Assembly (NCBI GenBank): GCA_018222405.1 | Contig: JAAFAI010000008.1 | Span: 121,762-185,761 of the forward strand | DNA: 64,000 bases | Source of the DNA: Gammaproteobacteria bacterium | Lineage (GTDB): Bacteria; Pseudomonadota; Gammaproteobacteria; Enterobacterales; Alteromonadaceae | Direction of reading: 5' to 3' | Shown: piece by piece, positions 1 to 8,009 of the stretch | How positions within the stretch are numbered: position 1 is the stretch's first letter | Layout: every line of letters starts with the position of its first letter | Notes under the pieces: model-generated | Told to the model about the DNA's origin: nothing | What the model saw: the letters and a program-made list of their open reading frames with translations, nothing else | Databases searched by the model: none | Position numbers and translations under genes: made by a program

Positions 1-107
1 TCTTCGTAGAGCTTAGCTTCAGGTACCACTTCCGACGGCTCAAGATCGAACAGTTCAACCAGGGTTTCACGTACTTGTGTAAGGATATTTTCTTTTTCTG
101 TGTTCAT
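1..107 (-). CDS. Acyl carrier protein, N-terminal part (runs off the left edge)
   Basis: The reverse strand reads ATG at 107 and stays open to the window edge, giving about 35 residues that start MNTEKENILTQVRETLVELF. This is the helix-1 pattern of an acyl carrier protein. The phosphopantetheine serine (DSL motif) would lie outside the window, so carrier function is inferred. The gene follows the PlsC-like acyltransferase by only about 16 bp on the same strand, so it is probably the next gene of the same operon. Aryl-polyene clusters normally carry two carrier proteins; the second here is at 11640-11903. Confidence 0.75.
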   Translation of the reverse strand, partial: MNTEKENILTQVRETLVELFDLEPSEVVPEAKLYE

Positions 108-123
108 ATTAATTCACTAATTC

Positions 124-927
124 TTATTTTTCAGAGAGGGTGTTTGTATCTGAAACCGCAATAAGCTGGCGTTTGTAATAACTTTCCAGATAGCTTGTGA
201 GTTGTCTGTATTGTTTCGGCCTTGGCAGGCTTGTGTCAATACAATCTTCAAGTGTAATCAGGTTTTTCGAGGTTAATTTAAATTCCGGGCCACCCGGAGG
301 AATATCGTACCACTTATCACCTTTCTTTAGCGCCCTGGGGTGACACTCAATCACTACAGGCATAATTGCCGCATTAACCGCCACGGCCATATTTGCGGCA
401 CCGCGTTTAAAGCGGATGACATTATCTTCCTTGGTGCGAGTGCCCTCCGGGAAAATTAAAATATTCTCTCCGGCTTCCAGTTTAGCAGCTGCCATAGGCA
501 ACACCTGTTCAGCATTATTAGGGATATAACCGGCCTGACGCACAACTGCACCGGTAAAAATGCTCTCCCAGACGGCACTTTTCACAAAGCAACACATCTG
601 TTCATTCACCGCCAGCAATAACACAACGTCAATAAGAGACGGGTGATTGGCAATCACTATATGCCCGGGACGGGCTTGCTTCATTGAGTCTACGTCAAAT
701 GTATAGCGGATAAGACCAAAAAAGCGCATGATCCGGATAAAGGTTAAGCAACCTTTATGAACGCTCCAACGGATCATACGTTGTCTACTGGCTGGCGGAA
801 TAAATGGCAAAGGGCTCAGCAGGCGAAAAAAAATGCCCACAATCAGAGCACCTAATCCAAACAGGAAATAACAAATCGCGGCAGTACTGATTTGCCAGGC
901 TTTACGTATGCGGGTCAGTTGCATCAT
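124..927 (-). CDS. 1-acylglycerol-3-phosphate acyltransferase-like (PlsC/LPLAT) protein
   Basis: A 267-residue protein with a hydrophobic N-terminal segment (about residues 12-45) followed by the LPLAT signature: NHPSLID (the NHxxxxD catalytic motif, about residue 94) and FPEGTRT (about residue 159) in the substrate-binding block. The family transfers acyl chains from CoA or ACP onto a lysophospholipid-like acceptor at the inner membrane. Aryl-polyene clusters usually contain such an acyltransferase, thought to help attach the polyene to a lipid anchor, so I read it as pigment tailoring rather than housekeeping phospholipid synthesis. It lies between the chorismatase (upstream, 31 bp) and the carrier protein (downstream), all on the reverse strand. 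Exact acceptor unknown. Confidence 0.85.
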   Translation of the reverse strand: MMQLTRIRKAWQISTAAICYFLFGLGALIVGIFFRLLSPLPFIPPASRQRMIRWSVHKGCLTFIRIMRFFGLIRYTFDVDSMKQARPGHIVIANHPSLIDVVLLLAVNEQMCCFVKSAVWESIFTGAVVRQAGYIPNNAEQVLPMAAAKLEAGENILIFPEGTRTKEDNVIRFKRGAANMAVAVNAAIMPVVIECHPRALKKGDKWYDIPPGGPEFKLTSKNLITLEDCIDTSLPRPKQYRQLTSYLESYYKRQLIAVSDTNTLSEK

Positions 928-958
928 CAGGCCCTGCCGTTACAACGCTGGCGAATCG

Positions 959-1897
959 CTAAATACAGAAACATTCTATTTCGACCAGTAATTCTTTACG
1001 GCATATGTCTGCAATGGTAAACAGCATTTCAACGCCCGGATAGCGGGCTTCCAGCCAGCTCCGTGTGAATGCCACATCTGCGGGGTGACGGACATAAACT
1101 TTAAAGGTGGATAGTGTCAGGTTCTCAGGATTAGCATTCGTGAGCAGGTGCTCGATATTGCTTTGTGTTACCTCTAACTGCTTCTCGAGATCATTTTCCC
1201 CCAGTGTCTGATGACCGGTAATGCTCGCGGTTCCCGAGATAAACAGATAGTTTACATCGTTCAGGGTAAGTGCTGTTGCACGGGCAAATGACGGGCTACT
1301 AATACCGTACTGACGGGGATATTCGTAAGCGTTTACCTGCTTAGTATTTTTAAAATGCTGTGGGGTTTGGTTACAGGCAAACAGATATACAACGGCACCG
1401 TCAGAATGATGGCCAAGTGCAGAAGCTGCAGGAAAATTCGCTGGTGTCAGGCCAGCGTTCTCAAAGGCTTTCAAGCGGCCGGTACAAAACTTCTTATACA
1501 GTTCGTCATCGCCGGTTCCTTCGTTAATGGCAGGCAGGTAATTCCAGAAGCGAAACGGATGAGTAAAACCCTGCTCGTTCATTACTGATAACACGGATTC
1601 ATAAGCTTTCTGCGTATACTGCTCAATGTTTTCGCATTCATCTTTGCTAAGCCAGTGAGCGAGGCAAATTAGCTCACTGGTTTTCGACCAGTAAGTGTTG
1701 CCGGTCTGGCCCCGCTCAGTGGGCTGAGAAACTGTCCACACTTCGCTGACTGCCGGCGCGGCTAAGCCTTCAAGACCAGTGGTAATCATTCCGGCTTCAA
1801 AGGGTTCACACTGTTTAGCTAACGGCATGACCGCTAACGTGTGATTGTCCGCAAGTACTTCTTTTACTGGGGTGGAAACGAACTGTTGTCTTAGCAT
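959..1897 (-). CDS. xanB2: Chorismatase / pteridine-dependent deoxygenase-like (XanB2-type) starter-unit enzyme
   Basis: This 312-residue protein matches the chorismatase family (FkbO, Hyg5, XanB2). The C-terminal half reads as a YjgF-like fold, with a VYVRHPADV stretch near residue 268 and the ending FTIADICRKELLVEIE, where these enzymes have the conserved Cys-Arg and Glu of the active site. XanB2 of Xanthomonas splits chorismate to 3- and 4-hydroxybenzoate plus pyruvate; 3-hydroxybenzoate primes xanthomonadin. Here the gene diverges from an AMP-forming ligase that could activate such an acid, and it sits in a polyene cluster, so hydroxybenzoate supply is the likely role. Which isomer is made cannot be decided by eye. 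ATG at 1897 is the only reasonable start. Confidence 0.85.
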   Translation of the reverse strand: MLRQQFVSTPVKEVLADNHTLAVMPLAKQCEPFEAGMITTGLEGLAAPAVSEVWTVSQPTERGQTGNTYWSKTSELICLAHWLSKDECENIEQYTQKAYESVLSVMNEQGFTHPFRFWNYLPAINEGTGDDELYKKFCTGRLKAFENAGLTPANFPAASALGHHSDGAVVYLFACNQTPQHFKNTKQVNAYEYPRQYGISSPSFARATALTLNDVNYLFISGTASITGHQTLGENDLEKQLEVTQSNIEHLLTNANPENLTLSTFKVYVRHPADVAFTRSWLEARYPGVEMLFTIADICRKELLVEIECFCI

Positions 1898-2157
1898 GAT
1901 AGAACTAAATGTGATGATACTCTGAAAAAGAGCAGATTTTCTGCCGGTAAATGTGAGGAACTACCCTGATATTATTGAAGACTAGTCCCGTTTCGATGAT
2001 CAGCAATGACGCGATTAACGGGCAATCATTCCTTGATACAATGTTAGTTTTTAATTTTGCAGTAGTTTAAACTAGCGATCATCGAAAATAAAGCGAATAC
2101 GGGCAGGGGCGCTAGGCCGGTCTGGTATTCAGGTACACAATTAAAATAACAACGTTC
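1898..2157. promoter_or_regulatory. Divergent promoter region between chorismatase and AMP ligase genes
   Basis: A 260-bp gene-free, AT-rich stretch separates two genes that read away from each other, so it must hold both promoters. Its most distinctive element is the perfect palindrome TAGTTTAAACTA at 2063-2074, 84 bp before the ligase start. The same 12-mer, again preceded by G, lies in the other divergent promoter of this cluster (11949-11960). No confident -10/-35 pair is assigned. Confidence 0.6.
2063..2074. promoter_or_regulatory. Candidate operator TAGTTTAAACTA (copy 1)
   Basis: A perfect 12-bp palindrome in the divergent chorismatase/ligase intergenic region. An identical palindrome occurs at 11949-11960 between the carrier-protein and phosphopantetheinyl-transferase genes. 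Shared position in both divergent promoters of one cluster suggests the site of a common dimeric regulator, not encoded in this window. Confidence 0.5.
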
Positions 2158-3528
2158 ATGTCAAATACATTTCCTCTGGTAACACGTCAGCCGCACGATC
2201 ATATCGCTTATTTAACTCAACCGATTGAAGCGCTCGGCCTGAGCTGCGGGGTTATCAATACCAATCAGTTTGTTACCCACGTATGCCGTGTGGCTGATAA
2301 TCTGCCCGCCGGCAAGTTTGCAATTAACCTGTGTGAAAATCGCTATCTTTTTTTAGTAGGGTTTTGTGCGGCAATTCAGCGTGGCGATGTTAATTTGCTG
2401 CCACCGAATAAAAATACCGCCACGCAAAAAGAACTCAGTGAAGATTATGCGGGGTGCTATATCATCCATGATGGCAGCGATGTGATGGACGGAATACCAG
2501 CCATTGATATTCTGAGTGTTTCTTTAGCGTTTGATGGCAATAGCGAATACTCTGTCCCGATGATTGCCGATGACCAATTGGCCTGCATAAGCTTTACCTC
2601 CGGTTCTACTGGAAAGTCCAAACCTAACCTCAAGTACTGGCATACCCTGTACCGTAGCAGTGCGATTAACTATGAGTTTATGGTTCCGGATAGCCCATAC
2701 ACTGTGTATCAGTTGGCGACTATGCCAGCGCAGCATATGTGGGGGCTCGAGACCTCGGTGTTGCTGGCAATGTTCAGTGATATTTGTATGAGCGATGCAA
2801 AGCCGCTATTTCCTCAGGATATTCTGGCCGCGCTTGATAAGCTGCCAGAACCGCGAATGCTGGTCTCAACGCCGGTTCATTTACGGGCATTGTATGCCAG
2901 TGTTGAATCGGCTGAGCCTTTACATTCCGTATTATGTGCTACCTCGCCACTCACAGTTGAGCTCGCTAAAGAGATTGAAAGCGCCTTTTCGGCACCGTTA
3001 AGGGAAGTGTATGGGTGCAGCGAGGTTGGCTCGATGGCGGTACGGCGAACGGCAACTGAAAATAGTTGGTTAAAATTCTCCGGGATACACTTTGATCAAC
3101 AGGCTAATACTACAACGGTCACTGCTGAACACCTGCCTGAAGCCACTGAATTACAGGATGTTATCGAGTTTCAGGAGCAACATCGTTTTGTGCTCGCCGG
3201 CAGGGCGTCTGATCTGGTGAAAATCGCCGGTAAGCGCGGCTCGTTATTTACTATCAATCAGACATTGTTGCGCTATAAAGGGCTGGATGATGGCATTGTC
3301 TTTTATCCGCAGGACGCCAATCAGGTAACGCGACTGGTAGCCATTGTGGCGTTAAAAGAAGGTGTTCAGAAGGCCGATCTGCTGGCTTTCTTAAAGCAAC
3401 ACCTGGACAGCGCTTTTGTGCCGCGCCCGGTTTATGTGGTGGATGCGTTGCCGCGGGAGCCCAACGGTAAATTATTAAGGAAAAATATTGATGCGCTGCA
3501 TGCGTCGTTAAGAAAGCCGCGCAACTAG
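2158..3528 (+). CDS. AMP-forming acyl/aryl-ACP ligase (ApeH/XanA2-like)
   Basis: A 456-residue member of the adenylate-forming (ANL) superfamily. Visible motifs in order: phosphate-binding loop FTSGSTGKSK (near residue 147), the YGCSEVG adenine-binding segment (near residue 284), a hinge-like VKIAGKRGS (near residue 356) and the C-terminal PNGKLLRK (near residue 439) with the catalytic lysine. It is shorter than acyl-CoA synthetases, as expected for the ligases of aryl-polyene clusters, which adenylate an aromatic acid and load it onto a carrier protein. It faces the chorismatase gene across a shared promoter region, so hydroxybenzoate is the probable substrate. It converges on the ketosynthase gene downstream, with a strong hairpin between them. 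Confidence 0.88.
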   Translation: MSNTFPLVTRQPHDHIAYLTQPIEALGLSCGVINTNQFVTHVCRVADNLPAGKFAINLCENRYLFLVGFCAAIQRGDVNLLPPNKNTATQKELSEDYAGCYIIHDGSDVMDGIPAIDILSVSLAFDGNSEYSVPMIADDQLACISFTSGSTGKSKPNLKYWHTLYRSSAINYEFMVPDSPYTVYQLATMPAQHMWGLETSVLLAMFSDICMSDAKPLFPQDILAALDKLPEPRMLVSTPVHLRALYASVESAEPLHSVLCATSPLTVELAKEIESAFSAPLREVYGCSEVGSMAVRRTATENSWLKFSGIHFDQQANTTTVTAEHLPEATELQDVIEFQEQHRFVLAGRASDLVKIAGKRGSLFTINQTLLRYKGLDDGIVFYPQDANQVTRLVAIVALKEGVQKADLLAFLKQHLDSAFVPRPVYVVDALPREPNGKLLRKNIDALHASLRKPRN

Positions 3529-3544
3529 AGCTGTATTAGACATC

Positions 3545-3571
3545 AGCCAGGGAGACGAGGTCTCCCTGGCT
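3545..3571. terminator. Bidirectional hairpin terminator between ligase and ketosynthase
   Basis: A perfect 12-bp stem (AGCCAGGGAGAC with GTCTCCCTGGCT) and a GAG loop sits between the convergent ends of the ligase (+) and the ketosynthase operon (-). The downstream flank is AT-rich, but only short T runs follow on either side. Confidence 0.75.
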
Positions 3572-3583
3572 AATTAAATAAAG

Positions 3584-4819
3584 CTATACGCGCTTTATGA
3601 TGAGAGAAGTGTTGATGCCACCGAAGGCCAGATTGTTACTCATAAAGTAATCGGTGGTTATCTCTCTGCATTCGTGCTGAATATAGTCGAGCGGTGCGCA
3701 TTCCGGATCGATATTATCCAGATTAAGCGTCGGCGCAAAACACTTGTCTTTCATCATGTTGATTGTTGCCCATACCTCAAAGGAGCCACAGGCACCCAGC
3801 GTATGCCCGGTAAAACTCTTAAGCGAACTTACCGGTTTTGCCCCTACAACCTGATAGGTTGCCTGACTTTCAACAATATCACCGTGCTGTGTTGCGGTGC
3901 CATGGGCAGATACGTAACCGATTTGATCGGGCGTGACTTCGGCATCTTCCATGGCTTCGCGCATCACCCGGGTAACCGTTTCAAGGTTGGGTTTTACCAG
4001 AAAGGTGCCGTCGGTATTAGTAGCATAGCCGCTGACTTCGGCCAGAATGGTTGCGCCCCTGGCTTTGGCGTGTTCATAAGACTCAAGAATAAGGGTACAG
4101 GCGCCTTCGCCTAAAACCAGGCCGTCGCGGTCTCTGTCATAGGGACGTGGTGTGGCTTCTGGCGTGTCATTCTTTGTACTTGCTGCAAACAGCGTATCGA
4201 AAACAGCGGCTTGTGAGGGGCATAATTCTTCCGCGCCGCCGGCGATCATCACGTCCTGTTTACCATAACGAATCGCTTCATAGGCGTAACCGATAGCCTG
4301 GCTGCCTGCAGTACAGGCACTCGATGTGGTATGCATGCGTCCCTGGGTACCAAAGTACACGCTGATGTTAACCGCTGCAGTATGCGTCATCATGCGCAAA
4401 TAGGTGCTGCTGTTGATGCGCGAGGTTGACATATTCTCAAGCATTGGCGCAAATTCCAGTGCCGCCTGACTGCTGCCGGTTGCTGAGCCGTAGGCAACAC
4501 CGGTGGCTCTGGAGCGAATCACCGGATCATCAATGAGGTTGGCATCGGTAAGTGCCCGCTCGGTGGCCAGAACACCCAACTGAGCCACTCTGCCCATGCT
4601 GCGTTTTCTTTTTTTGGTGTAGTGCGGTGGCAGCTCGAAGTTGTGCACCGGCGCAGCGAGGTAAGTCCCGAGTCCTTCGTATTTTTGCCAGTCCGGCATA
4701 AAACACACGGCTGACTTGTTGGACTCGATAGTGGCTTTGACTTGTGCCCAGTCATCGCCAAGTGCAGACACAACGCCTGCACCAGTAATTACGACACGCC
4801 TGAAATTATTGTTGCTCAA
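3584..4819 (-). CDS. 3-oxoacyl-ACP synthase (KAS II-like ketosynthase) of the polyene cluster
   Basis: A 411-residue thiolase-fold ketosynthase. The Cys-His-His triad is visible: TTSSACTAGS with Cys near residue 169, SAHGTATQHGD near residue 308 and KSFTGHTLGA near residue 338. It should carry out decarboxylative condensation of malonyl-ACP onto the growing polyene. It is the last gene of a reverse-strand operon that begins with the carrier protein at 11903, and its start is 12 bp after the dehydratase gene. A second active ketosynthase lies at 10402-11580; aryl-polyene clusters typically have one that pairs with a chain-length factor and one acting alone. This copy, linked to the dehydratase, may be the stand-alone one, but that is inference. 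Confidence 0.92.
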   Translation of the reverse strand: MSNNNFRRVVITGAGVVSALGDDWAQVKATIESNKSAVCFMPDWQKYEGLGTYLAAPVHNFELPPHYTKKRKRSMGRVAQLGVLATERALTDANLIDDPVIRSRATGVAYGSATGSSQAALEFAPMLENMSTSRINSSTYLRMMTHTAAVNISVYFGTQGRMHTTSSACTAGSQAIGYAYEAIRYGKQDVMIAGGAEELCPSQAAVFDTLFAASTKNDTPEATPRPYDRDRDGLVLGEGACTLILESYEHAKARGATILAEVSGYATNTDGTFLVKPNLETVTRVMREAMEDAEVTPDQIGYVSAHGTATQHGDIVESQATYQVVGAKPVSSLKSFTGHTLGACGSFEVWATINMMKDKCFAPTLNLDNIDPECAPLDYIQHECREITTDYFMSNNLAFGGINTSLIIKRV

Positions 4820-4831
4820 GGTACATCCTTT

Positions 4832-5284
4832 TTATATCTGACGGCGAAATACCGACAAACTGGCTGTCGCCAGACATTCTATTGTTTGTGAAGTGTTGTT
4901 GTAATTCTCAATGAAGCAATCAAACGTTGCAAGCCCGTCACCGACGATTGCTTTTTCTTCGCACCGCACCGTGTATTCGCCTGTTTCAAAGTAACTGCAT
5001 TGAGCTTTATAAGCGCGGGTGCCGAGGAGAAACCCCAAATGGGGCGACACCAGACCTTGTTGCAACTGATGACCTGCAATTAACGCGGCTGTCTGACCCA
5101 TATACTCAAGGCCTATCCAGGCCGGTACCCCAAGCCCGGGTTCAAAAAATGGTGATTCCTCATCAACCAGCGCTAAAGATGAAGAGGATCTTTCATCTAC
5201 TTTCAGCACTTTATTAATGAGTAACATAGGTGGTCGGTGAGGTATTAATTCAAACAACCGACTGTCAAAGCGTGAATCAAGCAA
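4832..5284 (-). CDS. Hotdog-fold 3-hydroxyacyl-ACP dehydratase (ApeP-like)
   Basis: This 150-residue protein has the FabA/FabZ-like entry motif LIPHRPPMLLI at residues 13-23, with the catalytic His, then a helix with the candidate acidic residue (GLEYMGQTAALIAGH, near residue 60). It most resembles the small ApeP-type dehydratases of aryl-polyene systems, which remove water after each ketoreduction to leave the conjugated double bonds. It ends 12 bp before the ketosynthase start and begins 2 bp after the acyltransferase stop, so translation is probably coupled. A second hotdog protein of a different subtype is at 7040-7426. No ketoreductase is visible in the window; it is probably in the part of the cluster off the left edge. 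Confidence 0.85.
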   Translation of the reverse strand: MLDSRFDSRLFELIPHRPPMLLINKVLKVDERSSSSLALVDEESPFFEPGLGVPAWIGLEYMGQTAALIAGHQLQQGLVSPHLGFLLGTRAYKAQCSYFETGEYTVRCEEKAIVGDGLATFDCFIENYNNTSQTIECLATASLSVFRRQI

Positions 5285-5286
5285 AA

Positions 5287-6297
5287 CTAAACCCCTTCCT
5301 GTTTGTGGCCGGTTAACTGCGAATAATCTGTGCCGGGTTGCCAGAAGTCATAAAAATTAAAAAACTGATACGGCGATTCAAGGCAATGTTCCTCAAGCTT
5401 ATCAGCAAATTTCTGAGCATAGCCTGTAAGGTCCTGCTGTCTGGTTTTGCGGTTGATCTCCAGTAAGTCACACAGCTCTGAAACATCGAACAAGACTTTT
5501 TGGTTAACTTCAGGACTGCGATAGGCAAACATCAGTTTAACCGGACAGGCCAGGGCTTTAGCCAGCATATAAGGGCCAATTGGCAGCGGCGCGGTTGCGC
5601 CCAGAAAATTAACGTTAACAGTGCGGTTTACGCCACTCAGGGGAATTCGGTCACCGGCAATAAACACCCATTCGCCAGCGTCGATTTTCTCTTTGAGCAT
5701 CATGATCGTTGTTACATCAAACTCATCAACCTGAAATACGTTCATACGCGACGCATCGTTTTGACTCTGCATCATCCGCACAAAGTTGCCCGCGTGCTTA
5801 TCGTAAAGCAGAATATTGATGGTTTTATCGTGGTGATTGTAGCGATGCATAAAACCCCGGCAAAACTCCAGATTGCCAAAGTGTGAACCTATGATCAGCT
5901 GACCCCGTGAGTCATTCAATAATTTGTCGACTTTTTCGGGGGAGGTAAGCACAAAGTCGCTTGGTTTTATCTCATCCAGCCAGCCGAGTAATTTATCTAA
6001 GATAACCTCGGCAAAGTGATGAAAATGCAATAACACATGCCAGTAGCCAGGTTTTTTGGACCACATGGCAGGGCGAAGGCGGTAATGCGCGCGGAGATAC
6101 TTGAGCGACGCTTTACGCTGATCAGACCGAAATAGCACAAAGTAAAGGGCGACAGGGTACATGATCAGCGTAAATATCCAGCGGCCGAACAGCCGGTAGA
6201 GGAAGTACACAAATCGCATGCCTGCCAGGGTGCCCGCCTCTTTGGTTTGTGACCAATGATCCTGGTTGATATGGTTATTTTCTTTTACCACCGTCAT
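5287..6297 (-). CDS. LpxL/HtrB-family acyltransferase
   Basis: A 336-residue protein with an N-terminal membrane segment (about residues 28-55) and lipid A acyltransferase-family motifs: IGSHFGNLEF near residue 136 (the HxxxxE catalytic pair) and FIAGDRIPL near residue 213. The family moves acyl groups from ACP to a glycolipid or lysophospholipid at the inner membrane. Its ATG overlaps the stop of the glycosyltransferase gene by 4 bp. Polyene clusters commonly encode a glycosyltransferase and an acyltransferase of these types, in some as one fused protein; here they are separate, coupled genes. It probably acylates a sugar or glycerol head of the pigment, but the acceptor is not known. Confidence 0.85.
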   Translation of the reverse strand: MTVVKENNHINQDHWSQTKEAGTLAGMRFVYFLYRLFGRWIFTLIMYPVALYFVLFRSDQRKASLKYLRAHYRLRPAMWSKKPGYWHVLLHFHHFAEVILDKLLGWLDEIKPSDFVLTSPEKVDKLLNDSRGQLIIGSHFGNLEFCRGFMHRYNHHDKTINILLYDKHAGNFVRMMQSQNDASRMNVFQVDEFDVTTIMMLKEKIDAGEWVFIAGDRIPLSGVNRTVNVNFLGATAPLPIGPYMLAKALACPVKLMFAYRSPEVNQKVLFDVSELCDLLEINRKTRQQDLTGYAQKFADKLEEHCLESPYQFFNFYDFWQPGTDYSQLTGHKQEGV

Positions 6298-7043
6298 GAC
6301 TTACCAAGTAATGAGCTCAGTCGGACATAAAGCAACTTAGGCAGGCGGATCAGCATGCCAAACATCAGTCTTACGTGAAGTCTGATAAGCATCAGGTTGT
6401 CTTTCAGATAGTGAAAATGCGAAACGGTATTTTCATGATAAATGACTTTGGTCTGAATAAAATGCAGATCAATACCGGCCCATACAGCCTTAACCAATAA
6501 CTCCGGATCAAAGTCCATGCGGGGGCCAAGATAGTAGTTATCAAAGACGCGCTCGATCTGTTTTATCGGATACACGCGAAATCCACACAAACCATCTTTA
6601 ATTTGCAGCGACAACGTCTCCAGGGCAACCCAGAAATCAGTGATCTTGCGCCCATATTTGCGGGCAAATGGCGCGGTTTCATCAAAATAGGGCTGACCCG
6701 AGATAAATGAGTCCGGGTGTTGCTTGCTATAGGCGAGAAGCTTCTGCGCGTCGTCGATGTTGTGCTGGCCGTCGGCATCGAGTTGCAGTACATGGCTAAA
6801 CCCCATCGCACTGGCATGGTAACAGCCGGTGATCACCGATGCGCCCTTACCGCGATTTGTCTGGTGGCGGATCAGATGAAAGTCGGGGTAATCTGCCAGC
6901 AACGTCTGCACGGTATTAACACTCTGCTCGCCACTGCCATCGTCAACAACAATACAGGGCAGGTTAAGGGATGCCAGCGCCGGAAGAAACTTCTCAAATA
7001 ACACTTCGTGTTTATAGTGTGGAACGATGATGCAGTATTTCAT
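6294..7043 (-). CDS. Family 2 glycosyltransferase
   Basis: This 249-residue GT2 protein opens with the GT-A pattern IIVPHYKHE, followed by VVDDGSGEQS (near residue 33) and LQLDADGQHN (DxD-type metal/nucleotide site, near residue 87). The hydrophobic and basic C terminus suggests membrane association. It resembles dolichol-phosphate-mannose-synthase-like enzymes that move a sugar from a nucleotide donor to a lipid. It overlaps the hotdog gene upstream and the acyltransferase gene downstream by 4 bp each (ATGA junctions), so all three are probably translated together. In this cluster it likely glycosylates the polyene or its lipid anchor. Donor and acceptor cannot be read from sequence. Confidence 0.88.
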   Translation of the reverse strand: MKYCIIVPHYKHEVLFEKFLPALASLNLPCIVVDDGSGEQSVNTVQTLLADYPDFHLIRHQTNRGKGASVITGCYHASAMGFSHVLQLDADGQHNIDDAQKLLAYSKQHPDSFISGQPYFDETAPFARKYGRKITDFWVALETLSLQIKDGLCGFRVYPIKQIERVFDNYYLGPRMDFDPELLVKAVWAGIDLHFIQTKVIYHENTVSHFHYLKDNLMLIRLHVRLMFGMLIRLPKLLYVRLSSLLGKS

Positions 7044-7426
7044 GATGTAATAAACTTAAAACTGCCCGAAGAAAACGAGTCGGTTTCGTTAAAGTAAGTA
7101 AATTTAATGCTGTGTTTTGCCGCGTTGAAAGTTAATTCAAGCTGCATGGCGGTATCCGGCATCACCATGGTTTTGAACTTGATATTAGACAGCTGTTGAA
7201 ATGCATCATCCTTAACAAACAGGGCCCGGGCCAGTTTACCCGCCCAATCAACCTGTACCACGCCGGGCAGCACTTTTTGTTCGGGAAAATGGCCGTCAAA
7301 CCAGCTTAACTGCTCTGGGACATGCAGGGTAATCAGTACGGTGTTATCAGCCGAATCAACGCTGAGGATTTGTGGCCCTTGTGAGGGCTTAAACAAGGCG
7401 TTTAATGCCTGTGCTTGGTTACTCAT
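7040..7426 (-). CDS. Hotdog-fold dehydratase/thioesterase-like protein (ApeI family)
   Basis: With ATG at 7426 the protein is 128 residues. A longer reading to 7474 is possible but buries the start deep in the preceding gene, while 7426 gives a compact 8-bp overlap (ATGAGTAA) with the upstream stop. The middle carries SWFDGHFPEQKVLPGVVQVDW, shortened here to its keys: GHFP with the catalytic-type His, then PGVVQ on the central helix, the pattern of FabZ-like dehydratases. ApeI-type dehydratases in aryl-polyene clusters look like this and act on hydroxyacyl-ACP intermediates. With the ApeP-like protein at 4832-5284 it makes a two-dehydratase set. Confidence 0.82.
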   Translation of the reverse strand: MSNQAQALNALFKPSQGPQILSVDSADNTVLITLHVPEQLSWFDGHFPEQKVLPGVVQVDWAGKLARALFVKDDAFQQLSNIKFKTMVMPDTAMQLELTFNAAKHSIKFTYFNETDSFSSGSFKFITS

Positions 7427-8009
7427 CGACAATATTATGCTTCTTTTTATAGTAATTTCGGTACACCAGCTCAATCACGACGAATCCGCCAATGAGCAGG
7501 TAGGATATTAACCCATTATATAAGGTCCATACAGCCAGACTGGCAAACCACACGGTCCAGGCCGCTACAGCACCATTTAACAATAACAGGATACCCCAGG
7601 CTATGCAGAGTTTTTGCAGATAGCCGCGCGCCTCTTCTGGTGGCTGTTTGCCGCCGGCAGCGGCAAATCGTTCAATCAGGTTTTGTTTGTCCTGCAGTGA
7701 AGATAGAAACACCAGGCCCATCGCGATGTTCATCATCACAGGGTAGCATTTGAGCAGTATGTCACTCTCGAGAATGATAATAAGGCTGCAGAACAGCGCG
7801 ATTACCGCGGTGATAAGCCAGTCGCTGAGCTGGCGGTTTTTTCCTGTCACAACCAGGCGAAATACTGCCATCACGAGCAATGCTGCGCCAAACCAACCCG
7901 GCTCAACTGAATCGATGTTTAAATACACCAAAAATGGATAAGCAAGGGTGACCAGAAAAATCAGTACTGGCAGTAAATCCTTTGCGCTGCGCGGTACGCC
8001 ACTGCTCAT
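7419..8009 (-). CDS. Multi-spanning membrane protein of aryl-polyene clusters (COG4648-like)
   Basis: A 196-residue protein with about six hydrophobic segments (around residues 12-30, 35-52, 63-80, 85-103, 133-153 and 157-180) and a lysine-rich C-terminal tail. No catalytic motif is evident. Small membrane proteins of this type recur next to the ApeI/ApeH-like genes in aryl-polyene clusters; their function is not established. A scaffold for the membrane-bound assembly line or a role in pigment transport would be guesses. It overlaps the halogenase-like gene by 1 bp upstream and the hotdog gene by 8 bp downstream. Confidence 0.7.
   Translation of the reverse strand: MSSGVPRSAKDLLPVLIFLVTLAYPFLVYLNIDSVEPGWFGAALLVMAVFRLVVTGKNRQLSDWLITAVIALFCSLIIILESDILLKCYPVMMNIAMGLVFLSSLQDKQNLIERFAAAGGKQPPEEARGYLQKLCIAWGILLLLNGAVAAWTVWFASLAVWTLYNGLISYLLIGGFVVIELVYRNYYKKKHNIVDE

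Noticed and set aside
3674..4114. A 146-codon forward frame inside the ketosynthase gene
   Set aside because: Antisense to conserved catalytic sequence, no start signals.
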